Part shown: piece after piece, positions 1-8,088 of the stretch
Layout of the letters: each line of letters opens with the position of its first letter
How positions within the stretch are numbered: position 1 is the stretch's first letter
DNA from: Accumulibacter sp.
GTDB taxonomy: Bacteria; Pseudomonadota; Gammaproteobacteria; Burkholderiales; Rhodocyclaceae
Assembly (NCBI GenBank): GCA_017302455.1
Contig: JAFLDO010000001.1
Coordinates: 1-64,000, forward strand
DNA: 64,000 bases
Reading direction: 5' to 3'
Made by a program: the position numbers and the translations under genes
The notes under the pieces: model-generated
What the model saw: the letters and a program-made list of their open reading frames with translations, nothing else
Told to the model about the DNA's origin: nothing
The model's database searches: none

Positions 1-1743
1 GTACGTTGCGGCTTCGATGGCCACCAGCGGCGGCCGCAGGTAGTCGCCGTGGGGCCCGCGGCAGCGTTCGAAGCGCGGGTCGCCCAGATCGCCCAGCGCC
101 CGGCCGGCGGCGATGCGCGCGCGCAGATCGGCTTCCGGATCGCGGCTGCGCTCCATCAGACGGGCCTGGAGCAGCTCGACCGTATCGGGCCTTGTGCGAT
201 TCGTCGCGCGCAGGGCGGCCACGCAACGGGCGGCCAGTACCAGGTTGGCCTGCGCAAGAGCGCGCGCGAACGCGTCGGGATCGGCTGCCATGCTCGCCGC
301 CAGTATCGTGGTTTCTTCCCATCCCGTCGGGTCGGGGGGAGGCAGCGGCTCGAAGTCCTGCAGCGTCGCGAGCTTGTCGGCAAGCGAGGGCCTGATGCGA
401 TCGGCGCGCCACTCGCTGCGCGCCAGTTCGGCGGCCGGCGCCGGTTGTGCCGCGAGTTGCCTGGCGGCGAAGTACTCCTGCAGCAGTTGGTGGGAGAAGC
501 GCACCTGATCGGTCCGGCGTTCCTCGTCGAGTACCGCCAGTTGGGTACCCGCTTTCAGCAGATCTTCGGCGCGCGCGTGGTTGAGGTGCGCCAGTGCTTC
601 GTCGAGCGTCACCATCACCTGCTTGCCGTCGCTACCACCAAAACGCTCCTGCATGGCGTAGGCGAGCGCCTGCAGGCTCGGGATCAGCGGCCCGTGTCGG
701 GGCAGATCGTGGGCGTCTGACCACTCGCGGCCGGCGACGCGATCGCGATCACGGGTGTGCAGCACGCCGTCGCGCACGAACAACGGGTGCCGGCTGGCGA
801 TCTCGCGCTCCAGCGCGCGCCGGACAAAACCCGTGAACAGGGCGGCGCGCTCGCCGGCGACGCGTGGGTCGTAGACAAGCTGGTCGCTGAGCAGCTTGAG
901 AAAGTAGGGCGTGCTGTAGAGATCGAGGAGGCCCTCGTCATTCCGAATCTCGGCCCAGGCGCCGTCGGCGTGATCAGCGGCATACAGACGCAGGAATTCC
1001 TCGATCTGTGACGGAGTCATTGGTTGCACGCGCACCTGCCGCACGTCGAGATCGTCCTTGACGCTCAGGGTTTCGCTGTAGTCGAGACTGCGACACGAAA
1101 ACACGGCGCGGTTGCCGGGCGGGAAGTCGTCGCGCAGGAAGCGGCGCCATTGCTCGACGCGCGCGCGGAAGTCGTCCGGGTCGCGGTGGGGCATTTCATT
1201 GAGCGCGTCGAGCAGCAACAGGACGCGGCGCTGATCGAGCAGCACTGCCAGGTCGGGCAGGCCCGGCGCCTGCCGATGCCACTGCGCTTCCAGCCAGTCG
1301 AGCGGGCGCGGCGCATCTCGTGCCGGGTCCCTGTCGAGCGGATACGCGCCGAGCGATACGAAGAGCGAAACCTTGTCGCATTTGTCCGCAAGATGCTCGC
1401 GGGCGTCGTCAAGCTGCAAGCGTCGCAGCAGCGTGGACTTGCCGCAACCCGGTGCGCCGAGAAGCACCATCGCCCGCTCGGGAATCTCGGCCAGGACGTC
1501 GCGCAGATCAGTGTAGTCCTTCTCCCGTTCTTGGAACTGCAAGGCGTGCTCGCTGCGCATCATGTCCAGCAGCCGCAGGCGGACGAACCGGGTGTCGACC
1601 TGGCGCTCGGCAAGCGCGTGCAGCAGCGACTGGCGATAGTCGTACAGCGCCTGTGCGGCGGTCTCGACCAGCGGTGTCGGGTGGCCCGCCGCGCCCCGCG
1701 CGGCCTGCGGCGGGCCTAGCTGGGGTCCTGCGTGGTCAGGCAA
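1..1743 (-). CDS. NACHT-type STAND NTPase, partial (C-terminus beyond window)
   Basis: About 580 codons are visible and the frame is still open at the left edge. It has a Walker A motif GAPGCGKST (about residues 96-104), a Walker B-type LLLLDALNEM (about 174-183), and the FSHQLLQEYFAA signature that closes the winged-helix part of NACHT/STAND ATPases (about 424-436). After that comes helical sequence with alanine/leucine/aspartate-rich repeats, possibly the start of a sensor region. STAND NTPases are known oligomerising sensors in antiphage and programmed-death systems; this role here is inferred. It follows the TIR-hydrolase gene on the same strand, and the only start upstream of the conserved N-terminal region is a TTG at 1743, overlapping that gene's end by 28 bases. 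The first ATG (1563) would remove conserved-looking sequence. The start is therefore uncertain. Confidence 0.85.
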   Translation of the reverse strand, partial: MPDHAGPQLGPPQAARGAAGHPTPLVETAAQALYDYRQSLLHALAERQVDTRFVRLRLLDMMRSEHALQFQEREKDYTDLRDVLAEIPERAMVLLGAPGCGKSTLLRRLQLDDAREHLADKCDKVSLFVSLGAYPLDRDPARDAPRPLDWLEAQWHRQAPGLPDLAVLLDQRRVLLLLDALNEMPHRDPDDFRARVEQWRRFLRDDFPPGNRAVFSCRSLDYSETLSVKDDLDVRQVRVQPMTPSQIEEFLRLYAADHADGAWAEIRNDEGLLDLYSTPYFLKLLSDQLVYDPRVAGERAALFTGFVRRALEREIASRHPLFVRDGVLHTRDRDRVAGREWSDAHDLPRHGPLIPSLQALAYAMQERFGGSDGKQVMVTLDEALAHLNHARAEDLLKAGTQLAVLDEERRTDQVRFSHQLLQEYFAARQLAAQPAPAAELARSEWRADRIRPSLADKLATLQDFEPLPPPDPTGWEETTILAASMAADPDAFARALAQANLVLAARCVAALRATNRTRPDTVELLQARLMERSRDPEADLRARIAAGRALGDLGDPRFERCRGPHGDYLRPPLVAIEAATY

Positions 1744-3467
1744 TCCCTGACGAAACGGAGCATTCCCCTGTAGATCTGCGCGCTCCGATCGGCCGGCTTG
1801 CAGATGCTGATGTGGTCTTCGTCCAGCGGAATGGCACGTTCACCCTTGATGTTGGGCTCCGCGCTGGTTTCATCGACGACCAGGATGCCCTTGGGTAGCT
1901 TGATGCCAAGCAGCGGAATCTCCGGGCGCAGCTCGCGCTTCTCGCAGTAGGTGCGGCAGACGACGGCGTGGTTCTCGAGGTACTTGTTGAGGAACCAGCC
2001 GTGCAACTCGCGCAGGCGCGGGTCATGGGCGCTCAGTTCCTTGACGTGTTCGTTGGTTCGATAGACGGCCGAAGCCAGTTCGGCGAAGTTGGCGATGTGT
2101 GCACCCGAGTGGGGGGTGGCGATGAAGGCGATGCCGCGCGTCTGCTTCAGGATCGATGCGAAGCGCTTGACGCCGAGGTCGTCCGCGTTGCGCAGGATCT
2201 GCTTGACGACGATGCCGCCCATGCTGTGGGTGATGAAGACCAAGGGGCGCTGCCCGAGGTCCTCGTTGTAGAGCAGGTCCAGAACCTGGTTGCCACGATC
2301 GGCGAGCGGCATCGATTCTTCCTTCCATTTTGACCCGCTCGCCGCGTAGCCGAGCGTCCAGATGCCGAGGTCCGGTACGTCCTCGGCCAGCCAGTTGGGC
2401 CAGAAGCTGGCGATGTTGTCCTTGTCGGACATCCACGTGGTCCAGGAATCGCCGCCCAAACCGTGGACGAACACCACATCCATGCGGCGCTGTGGATCGT
2501 CGCAACCGGCGACCTTCTGGAGATCGTGCCGGGCTTCGCTGTCTGGCAGGCGGGTAATCAGCATGGGTAACTCTCTCTTCTTCCCTGGCGTTGTTGTTGG
2601 TTCTGGCGGACACGACAGCGCTGGCGCCGTTCGCTCCGGTCGGAGTTGCAAGCTGGCCAGCGGCGCCATTCCGAGGTGGCGCAGGACGTCATGATAGACC
2701 TTGACCAGCGTGGCATGCCGTGCCTCCGGCGAGAGTACCGCCAGAGGCACGGCGCCCGCGCCGCTCGCCGCCATGAGGTGCGCGACCGGCGACGTGGCGA
2801 TGGCCATGGCGCGGACCGGGAGCCACAGGATGAGCAACTGGCCCTTGCGCTGTGCTTCCAGCGCGGGCTTGATCTCGCATTCGGCGGCGCCGCACTCGGG
2901 GCCGAAGTAGTCGTCGCTGGCCAGCATGATCATGATGCGGGCGCGCGCGACGTGATCGTCGATCTCCTTCCGGAAGTCGCGGCCGCTCGGAATCTGCGTG
3001 TCGTCCCAGACGCGGTCGTGCAGCCTGGAATCGGCATCGAGCACGTTGCGGAGCTGCGTGTGCCATTCTCGGTCGCGGTGACGGTAGCTGATGTAGACGA
3101 GATCGCGTGCCGGCCGGACCGCGCCTGACGAGGTCACCGCGGCTTGGCGGCATGGCTGGTCGAGTTGGTCGATCAGGGACTGGAACTCGGCTTTTCGCTC
3201 ATTGCCCGCCGCGCTACGGACGGTGTCGAGCAGAATCGACAAGGCATGCCGCGAGCCGAGGCAACCCCGATCGAGCAGGCGGCGCACGCAGACGACCACG
3301 AAGTCGGCCGTGGCACCGCGCTGCGGGATGGTGTCGTAGACCTGCCGGTGCTCGGCATGAAATGCCAGCGTCAGCCAGGTGTCACGATGCTCCTCGGCCA
3401 TGTAGGGCGTGAGCAACTGCGCGGCGCGCTTGAGGATGTCCATGCGTTCTTGTGCAGCCCTGGCCAT
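1716..3467 (-). CDS. TIR domain plus alpha/beta-hydrolase (PGAP1/SERAC1-like) effector protein
   Basis: 583 residues in three blocks. Residues 1-105 form a small helical domain that looks like an effector-associated adaptor domain (assignment tentative). Residues 122-225 form a TIR domain: it opens with LVYISYRHRD, and the GAAECEIKPAL segment carries glutamates at the place where TIR NADases have their catalytic one. Residues 328-575 form an alpha/beta-hydrolase with FVHGLGG, the nucleophile elbow THSMGG (Ser about 415), and a likely catalytic His in DEDHISICKP (about 552). This hydrolase resembles PGAP1/SERAC1-type lipases. TIR domains make or destroy NAD-derived signals and such hydrolases could cleave lipids; whether either is active here is not known. 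It is followed by, and overlaps, the NACHT gene. An alternative start lies at residue 9. Confidence 0.88.
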   Translation of the reverse strand: MARAAQERMDILKRAAQLLTPYMAEEHRDTWLTLAFHAEHRQVYDTIPQRGATADFVVVCVRRLLDRGCLGSRHALSILLDTVRSAAGNERKAEFQSLIDQLDQPCRQAAVTSSGAVRPARDLVYISYRHRDREWHTQLRNVLDADSRLHDRVWDDTQIPSGRDFRKEIDDHVARARIMIMLASDDYFGPECGAAECEIKPALEAQRKGQLLILWLPVRAMAIATSPVAHLMAASGAGAVPLAVLSPEARHATLVKVYHDVLRHLGMAPLASLQLRPERTAPALSCPPEPTTTPGKKRELPMLITRLPDSEARHDLQKVAGCDDPQRRMDVVFVHGLGGDSWTTWMSDKDNIASFWPNWLAEDVPDLGIWTLGYAASGSKWKEESMPLADRGNQVLDLLYNEDLGQRPLVFITHSMGGIVVKQILRNADDLGVKRFASILKQTRGIAFIATPHSGAHIANFAELASAVYRTNEHVKELSAHDPRLRELHGWFLNKYLENHAVVCRTYCEKRELRPEIPLLGIKLPKGILVVDETSAEPNIKGERAIPLDEDHISICKPADRSAQIYRGMLRFVRDCLTTQDPS

Positions 3468-3522
3468 GCAAACAGAATGGCAAGGATATTACCGCAATCC
3501 GCGGCGAGTCAGCGACTCGCTG

Positions 3523-3584
3523 GTTCTTCGCCCGAATTCTTCGTCCGACTCTTCGCCCGACTCTTCGCCCGGTCTCTCGCCAGG
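3523..3584. repeat. Imperfect 12-bp tandem repeat upstream of the TIR gene
   Basis: About five copies of a unit close to CTCTTCGCCCGA lie head to tail. They sit just upstream of the TIR-hydrolase start and in the gap between two genes transcribed in the same direction. The rest of the 3468-3701 gap shows nothing recognisable. The repeat could be a slippage-prone spacer. Confidence 0.6.
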
Positions 3585-3701
3585 TTTTCCGTGGGAGTGC
3601 CGACACTGTCGCCGATCAGGCGGAACGGAGGTGGTGTCGACCACGATTCCGCGCCGCCATCGGCGACGTGTGCTGCCCTGGCGTGAGTCGCTACGGCGGC
3701 C

Positions 3702-4718
3702 TTATTGCTGCTTGGCGCCTTCAGTCAGACGACGTCCCAGCGAAACGGCGTAAGGCGCCGCACGTGCCGCCAGCAGCGGGTCGGCCGACGGCACCACACC
3801 CTTGGGCATGACCATGGGGTTGTAGGTGATGCTCAAGCAAGCGCCGCCGGCGTCTGGCGACACCGAAGTGACCTTCAACGTCCCCAGCGTGACTTTCTTG
3901 CGGCCCTCGGGCAGCGGTATCGTGGCGTTGTCGATCCGGTCACCCGGCTGGGCCAACTCCAGATTGAAGTGGAATGCCACCTTGCCGTCCTTTACGCGCT
4001 GGCGCAGGTCATCGAACAGAAAGCTCGGGCCTTTGGCCTTGGCTTCTTCGTCGGTCAGTCCGTGAACGCCGCCGATGGGCTCGAAGACCCACTTGCCATA
4101 CTGCGTCACACCACTGGCATTGACGAAGCCATGGCCATGGACGCCCCAGTAGTTGACGCTGCCAAAACTTGCCGGAACGGGCTGCGACGCGAAATGCTTG
4201 CCCAACAGAAGCACTTCGGGGTTGGCATCGTTGAAGGCCTTGACCTTGGCCGGATCGGCTTGCTTGGTGGCGGGGTCGGGCTGACGCGACGCCACCAGCG
4301 CCAAGAATTGCTGCGGCGACGAGGCACCAAACACTGGCGCCGAGATGTTGCCCATCTGCCATTGTTCACCGTCCGGCAGATCGAACTGGAGCGCCAGATT
4401 GCGCTGGGTCCTGGTGTTGTCCGCGGCCTTCGGGTTGGCTCCGCCGACCGAGAATCGCACCAGCACCGGGATCGGTTTGCCGCTGAAGACCGATGCGGTG
4501 GACAGGGCGCGGGCATCCGCGGTGCCGACGAATTCGCCCACCGCACAGATCCCTTTCGCCCCGGAGCGCCGATAGCCTTCGAACTTGCCGAAAGTGGCCT
4601 CGAACTGGTCGATGAAGGCCGACGGATCAACTTCTTGGGGAGCCGGCGATTGTGCCAGAGCGCTCATTGAGAGGAGGGAGGTGCCGGCGGCTAGCGCGCA
4701 AGACATCATGGTTTTCAT
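3702..4718 (-). CDS. srpA: Catalase-related peroxidase, exported (SrpA-like)
   Basis: 338 residues, start taken at MKTMM because a typical signal peptide follows directly (hydrophobic core, ending about ALAQ). The body matches the small catalase-family peroxidases: the catalase-like VRFSVGG strand, NYWGVHGHGF around the middle, and a C-terminal segment DPLLAARAAPYAVSLGRR, which corresponds to the proximal haem region with a candidate ligand tyrosine. Such proteins are shorter than true catalases, bind haem b and act as organic-substrate peroxidases in the periplasm. An in-frame ATG nine codons upstream is less likely because it would bury the signal peptide. It lies downstream of the nitric oxide reductase but is separated from it by a terminator-like hairpin, so it is probably its own unit. 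Confidence 0.9.
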   Translation of the reverse strand: MKTMMSCALAAGTSLLSMSALAQSPAPQEVDPSAFIDQFEATFGKFEGYRRSGAKGICAVGEFVGTADARALSTASVFSGKPIPVLVRFSVGGANPKAADNTRTQRNLALQFDLPDGEQWQMGNISAPVFGASSPQQFLALVASRQPDPATKQADPAKVKAFNDANPEVLLLGKHFASQPVPASFGSVNYWGVHGHGFVNASGVTQYGKWVFEPIGGVHGLTDEEAKAKGPSFLFDDLRQRVKDGKVAFHFNLELAQPGDRIDNATIPLPEGRKKVTLGTLKVTSVSPDAGGACLSITYNPMVMPKGVVPSADPLLAARAAPYAVSLGRRLTEGAKQQ

Positions 4719-4856
4719 GAATAGGGACTCCAGTGTGGTTATCAAGATTGGGAACGCGCCGAAAGCCGGGAGGTGGCGATACGGCGATCGTGGCAGTTAG
4801 TCTCGCGACGCTTCGCGACCTTACAAGGCGATCTCGTCCCTGTCCCGACTCCCGGC

Positions 4857-4884
4857 AATGAAACACCCGGCACACGGCCGGGTG
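4857..4884 (-). terminator. Probable intrinsic terminator of the nitric oxide reductase gene
   Basis: A perfect 8-bp stem (CACCCGGC with GCCGGGTG, 4864-4871 and 4877-4884) and a 5-base loop lie 48 bases downstream of the norZ stop. On the minus strand the stem is followed by TTTCATT. The T run is short, so termination strength is uncertain. Confidence 0.6.
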
Positions 4885-4931
4885 CGGAGCGGAGGGCTTT
4901 GGCCGATTTGCGGTCTGGCCAGAGCAGTTCT

Positions 4932-7202
4932 CTACGCAGGCTGCTGCTGGGTTCGGCCAATCGCCGACTTTTCCTTGCCTGCGCCGAGTAGCCTGCAGGC
5001 GAACAGCGCGAGGAACAGCGTACCGACGGCGAAGACAATGTCTCCCGGCACGCGCAACCAGACGAAGCCTTCCATCATCGTGCTGTGCACGAAATCCGGC
5101 GAACGCGCGAACCAGACACCGTGCGTGATGCTCGCCCAGGCCTGGGCGATCCCCGCGGGTACCAGCGACATGAAGACCATCATCGCCAGGCCGATGTTCA
5201 CCGGCCAGAAGGTCCAGGCAAGCATCGTGTCGGACCACGCGGCACGCGGGAACAGCTCGCGCAGGCAGAAGAGCATCAGGCCGATGCCGAGCATGCCGTA
5301 CACACCGAACAGCGCGGCGTGGCCGTGGGCGGCGGTCATGTTCATCCCCTGCATGTAGTAGAGCGCGATCGGCGTGTTGATCGAGAAGCCGAGCAAGCCG
5401 GCGCCGATCACGTTCCAGAAGCCGACGGCGATGAAGCAGAGGATGGGCCACTTGTAGGCGGCCACCCACTCTGCGGCCTGCGAGCGCTGGTAGTTCCTGT
5501 AGGCCTCGACGCCGAGCATGGCCAGCGGCACCACTTCGAGCGCCGAGAACATCGCGCCGATGGCGATCACCGAAGTCGGCGTACCGGTGAAGTAGAGGTG
5601 GTGCAGCGTACCGAGGATGCCGCCGAAGAGGAAGATGATCGTCTCGGCGATGATCGCGGTATTCGCCGTCGCGGCGCGGATCAGGCCGAGGCGGGTGAAC
5701 AGGAGCGCGATGACGGCAGTGGCGAACACCTCGAAGAAGCCTTCGACCCACAGGTGCACCAGCCACCAGCGCCAGTACTCGATCATCGAGTAGTGCGTGT
5801 GCCGGCCCCAGGTCAGCGAGGTGGCGTAGAAGCCGCCGATGCACATCGCCGACAGGAAGACCATGGCGATCAGGGCGCGTGATTCGGAAGGCGTCTTCAG
5901 CGCCGGCCACAGGCCGCGGCCCAGCAGCGTGACCCAAAGGAGCAGGCCGACGAACAGCAGGATCTGCCAGACGCGCCCCATGCTGGTGAATTCCAGACCC
6001 TGATTGCCAATCCAGAAGGCGTACTCGTTGCCCAGGCTTTGCAGCGTGCCGATCCAGCCGGTGGCGGTGGAGCCGGCGACGATGAAGAGCAGCGCGTAGA
6101 AAAGCAGGTTGACGCCGAGCTTCTGGTACTTTGGCTCATGGCCCGAGATGGCCGGCGCGATGTAGAGGCCCGTGGCCAGCCAGGCGGTGGCGATCCAGAG
6201 CACGGCGAACTGGGTGTGGATGGTGCGGCTGACGGTGAAGGGCAGGATCTGGCCGATCGGGATGCCGAACAGTGCCGTGCCTTCGACGGCGTAGTGCGCG
6301 GTGAGCACGCCCATGCCTACCTGCGCCAGGATCAGCGCGATGACGACGAAGAAGTACTTGCGGGTGGCCAGCATCGAAGGCGTCGGCTGCAGACTGAACA
6401 GCGGATCGGCCTTCGGCGGCAGCGGGTCGCTTTCCTCGTGGCGCGAATGGAAGAAGATCATCGCGGCGATGGCGCCGATCATCAGGATGATGCTGGCGAT
6501 CGACCAGATGCCGGTGCCCGCTGTCGGCGTGTTGCCAACCAGCGGTTCATGGGGCCAGTTGCTGGTGTACGAGAGGCCCGTCTCGCCCGGGCGGTCGGTC
6601 GTTGCCGACCAGGCGCTCCAGAAGAAGAAGGCGGCCAGCGCCTCGCGGTCGGCCACATCCTTCAGCATGGCAGGCAACATCGCGTACTGCTCGCGCAGTC
6701 CGGTCAGCGACGCTTCGTCGCCGAACAGACCGATGTAGTGCCTGGCGACCTGTTTCACCGCTGCGGCGCGTGCGTCGGAGAGGGTGATGACGTTCGTCGC
6801 CGCGTCATGCGTGTTGCGGCGCATCTCTTCCTTCAAATGCGCGTCGAGTGCCGCCTGCTGGCCGACCTGCAGGCTGGCGTAGGCAGTGCCGTGCTGCTGC
6901 TGCGCGCGCAGTTCGCGCAAGGCGATGGCCTCACGGTGCAGCCAGTCGGCCGACCAGTCCGGTGCCAGGTAGGAACCGTGCCCCCATACCGAACCGAGTT
7001 GCTGGCCGCCGGCGGCGAGCCAGGCTTCCTGTCCGCGCTGGACGCTGCCTTCGGCGAAGAGGGTCTCGCCCTTGTTGCTGACGACCTGCCTGGGGATCGG
7101 TGGTGCGCTGACGTAGATCTCGGTGCCGACCCAGCCGAGTGCGGCGAAGGAGAGCACACAGATCGCCGCCAGCCAGATCCAGAGCCTGCGTGTGGCGTGC
7201 AT
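4932..7202 (-). CDS. norZ: Quinol-dependent nitric oxide reductase (qNOR)
   Basis: 756 residues, the length of single-subunit qNOR rather than cNOR NorB (about 450). It reduces two NO to N2O at the cytoplasmic membrane with electrons from quinol. An N-terminal membrane helix and a large periplasmic region (residues 1-240, with RGQEAWLAAGGQQLGSVWGHG) precede a haem-copper-oxidase-like core of about 12 helices. Visible core motifs include HTQFAVLW, HLWVEGFFEVF (the glutamate typical of NO reductases), LGTLHHLYFTGTP and HGHAALFGVYG with metal-ligand histidines. The ATG is preceded by AAAGGA. Two NsrR-like operators lie 69-118 bases upstream, and nsrR is the next gene upstream, so expression is very likely induced by nitric oxide. 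Role: NO detoxification or denitrification. Confidence 0.96.
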   Translation of the reverse strand: MHATRRLWIWLAAICVLSFAALGWVGTEIYVSAPPIPRQVVSNKGETLFAEGSVQRGQEAWLAAGGQQLGSVWGHGSYLAPDWSADWLHREAIALRELRAQQQHGTAYASLQVGQQAALDAHLKEEMRRNTHDAATNVITLSDARAAAVKQVARHYIGLFGDEASLTGLREQYAMLPAMLKDVADREALAAFFFWSAWSATTDRPGETGLSYTSNWPHEPLVGNTPTAGTGIWSIASIILMIGAIAAMIFFHSRHEESDPLPPKADPLFSLQPTPSMLATRKYFFVVIALILAQVGMGVLTAHYAVEGTALFGIPIGQILPFTVSRTIHTQFAVLWIATAWLATGLYIAPAISGHEPKYQKLGVNLLFYALLFIVAGSTATGWIGTLQSLGNEYAFWIGNQGLEFTSMGRVWQILLFVGLLLWVTLLGRGLWPALKTPSESRALIAMVFLSAMCIGGFYATSLTWGRHTHYSMIEYWRWWLVHLWVEGFFEVFATAVIALLFTRLGLIRAATANTAIIAETIIFLFGGILGTLHHLYFTGTPTSVIAIGAMFSALEVVPLAMLGVEAYRNYQRSQAAEWVAAYKWPILCFIAVGFWNVIGAGLLGFSINTPIALYYMQGMNMTAAHGHAALFGVYGMLGIGLMLFCLRELFPRAAWSDTMLAWTFWPVNIGLAMMVFMSLVPAGIAQAWASITHGVWFARSPDFVHSTMMEGFVWLRVPGDIVFAVGTLFLALFACRLLGAGKEKSAIGRTQQQPA

Positions 7203-7270
7203 GTTGAATGTCCTTTCTCAGTAGTGAATGATGGAGACCATGGAGGCCGAGCTAGCGCCAGCGCCTCCAT

Positions 7271-7293
7271 AAGATGCATATTATTTGACTCTT
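7271..7293. promoter_or_regulatory. Second, degenerate NsrR-like operator
   Basis: The left half AAGATGCATAT matches the NsrR consensus almost exactly and the right half ATTTGACTCTT matches partially, in the 11-1-11 arrangement known for this repressor. It lies 4 bases downstream of the better site in the direction of norZ transcription. Confidence 0.55.
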
Positions 7294-7297
7294 TCGA

Positions 7298-7320
7298 AAG
7301 ATGCAAACACTTTGCATCTT
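7298..7320. promoter_or_regulatory. NsrR operator (perfect inverted repeat) upstream of norZ
   Basis: AAGATGCAAA and TTTGCATCTT form a perfect 10-bp inverted repeat around a 3-base centre. This agrees with the known NsrR binding palindrome. It sits between nsrR and norZ, so repression of norZ by the adjacent nsrR product is the natural reading. Confidence 0.85.
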
Positions 7321-7363
7321 ATGCGGCGATCGGCCGCATCCAGAGTGGTCAGACGGTCGCGTA

Positions 7364-7804
7364 TCAGGCGGTGACGATGGGGAGGAACTTGAGGATGCTG
7401 CGCTCGCTCTTGCCGACGAGATCGGCCAGCGTCATCTCGTCGAGGACCTGGAGGAAGGCGGCGAGCGCCCTGGCGAGCCCGACCTTGAGCTTGCAGTCGG
7501 GATCGAGGATGCACTGGCAGCCGGAACCGAAGCATTCGACGAGACACATGCCCGGCTCCATCTGTCGCACCACGGCACCAACGATGATCTCGCCTGGCGC
7601 CCGCGCCAGCCGCAGGCCGCCGCCCTTGCCGCGCAGGCCCTCGACGAAGCCCGCCCGAATCAGTGCATTGACCACCTTCATCAGGTGATTGCGCGAGACA
7701 CCAAAACGCTCGGCAATCTCCTGGATGGTCACCAGGCGGTCCCCGCTGGTGCCGAGATAGATCAGGGCGCGGAGCGCGTAGTCGGTGTGCTGGGTGATGT
7801 ACAT
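7364..7804 (-). CDS. nsrR: Rrf2-family NO-sensing repressor NsrR
   Basis: 146 residues. The start is the ATG of MYITQHTDYALRAL, which is where Rrf2 proteins begin; upstream in-frame sequence is not Rrf2-like. A winged helix (residues 1-75, TIQEIAERFGVSRNHLMKVV) is followed by a cysteine cluster MCLVECFGSGCQC, which supplies the three ligands expected for an NO-sensitive iron-sulfur cluster, plus extra cysteines. NsrR releases DNA when NO destroys the cluster. It is followed by norZ on the same strand, with palindromic operators in between. Confidence 0.93.
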   Translation of the reverse strand: MYITQHTDYALRALIYLGTSGDRLVTIQEIAERFGVSRNHLMKVVNALIRAGFVEGLRGKGGGLRLARAPGEIIVGAVVRQMEPGMCLVECFGSGCQCILDPDCKLKVGLARALAAFLQVLDEMTLADLVGKSERSILKFLPIVTA

Positions 7805-8088
7805 GGTGATGGGGGACGGTGGCTGGGCGATACATCGTACAGAGGTGCCGCTGCCATGGCCAGCACCCCGAGGTCCGGCGATCTGCTGGTGCTCGGCCGG
7901 CAGCCCGGCGAGATCGTGCAGTCGCTGTCCAAGCGCCGTCGGCATCAAGAGGACGCTGCCGCCGGGATCCGGCTTGACGTTCTCGCGCGAGTCGTCGGTC
8001 GTGATCCAGGCTCATCGGCAGTGGTCGTCATGGCCGGCTCGTGCGTGAACCGAAACAGCGGCCAGCGGGCAGGACTCGCACGCCTTCC

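Noticed and set aside
49..720. Plus-strand frame opposite the NACHT gene
   Set aside because: The minus strand carries Walker A, Walker B and the winged-helix motif in one continuous frame.
3409..3811. Open frames on the plus strand near the TIR gene start
   Set aside because: They overlap the gene, have repeat-driven composition, and lack starts with ribosome binding sites.
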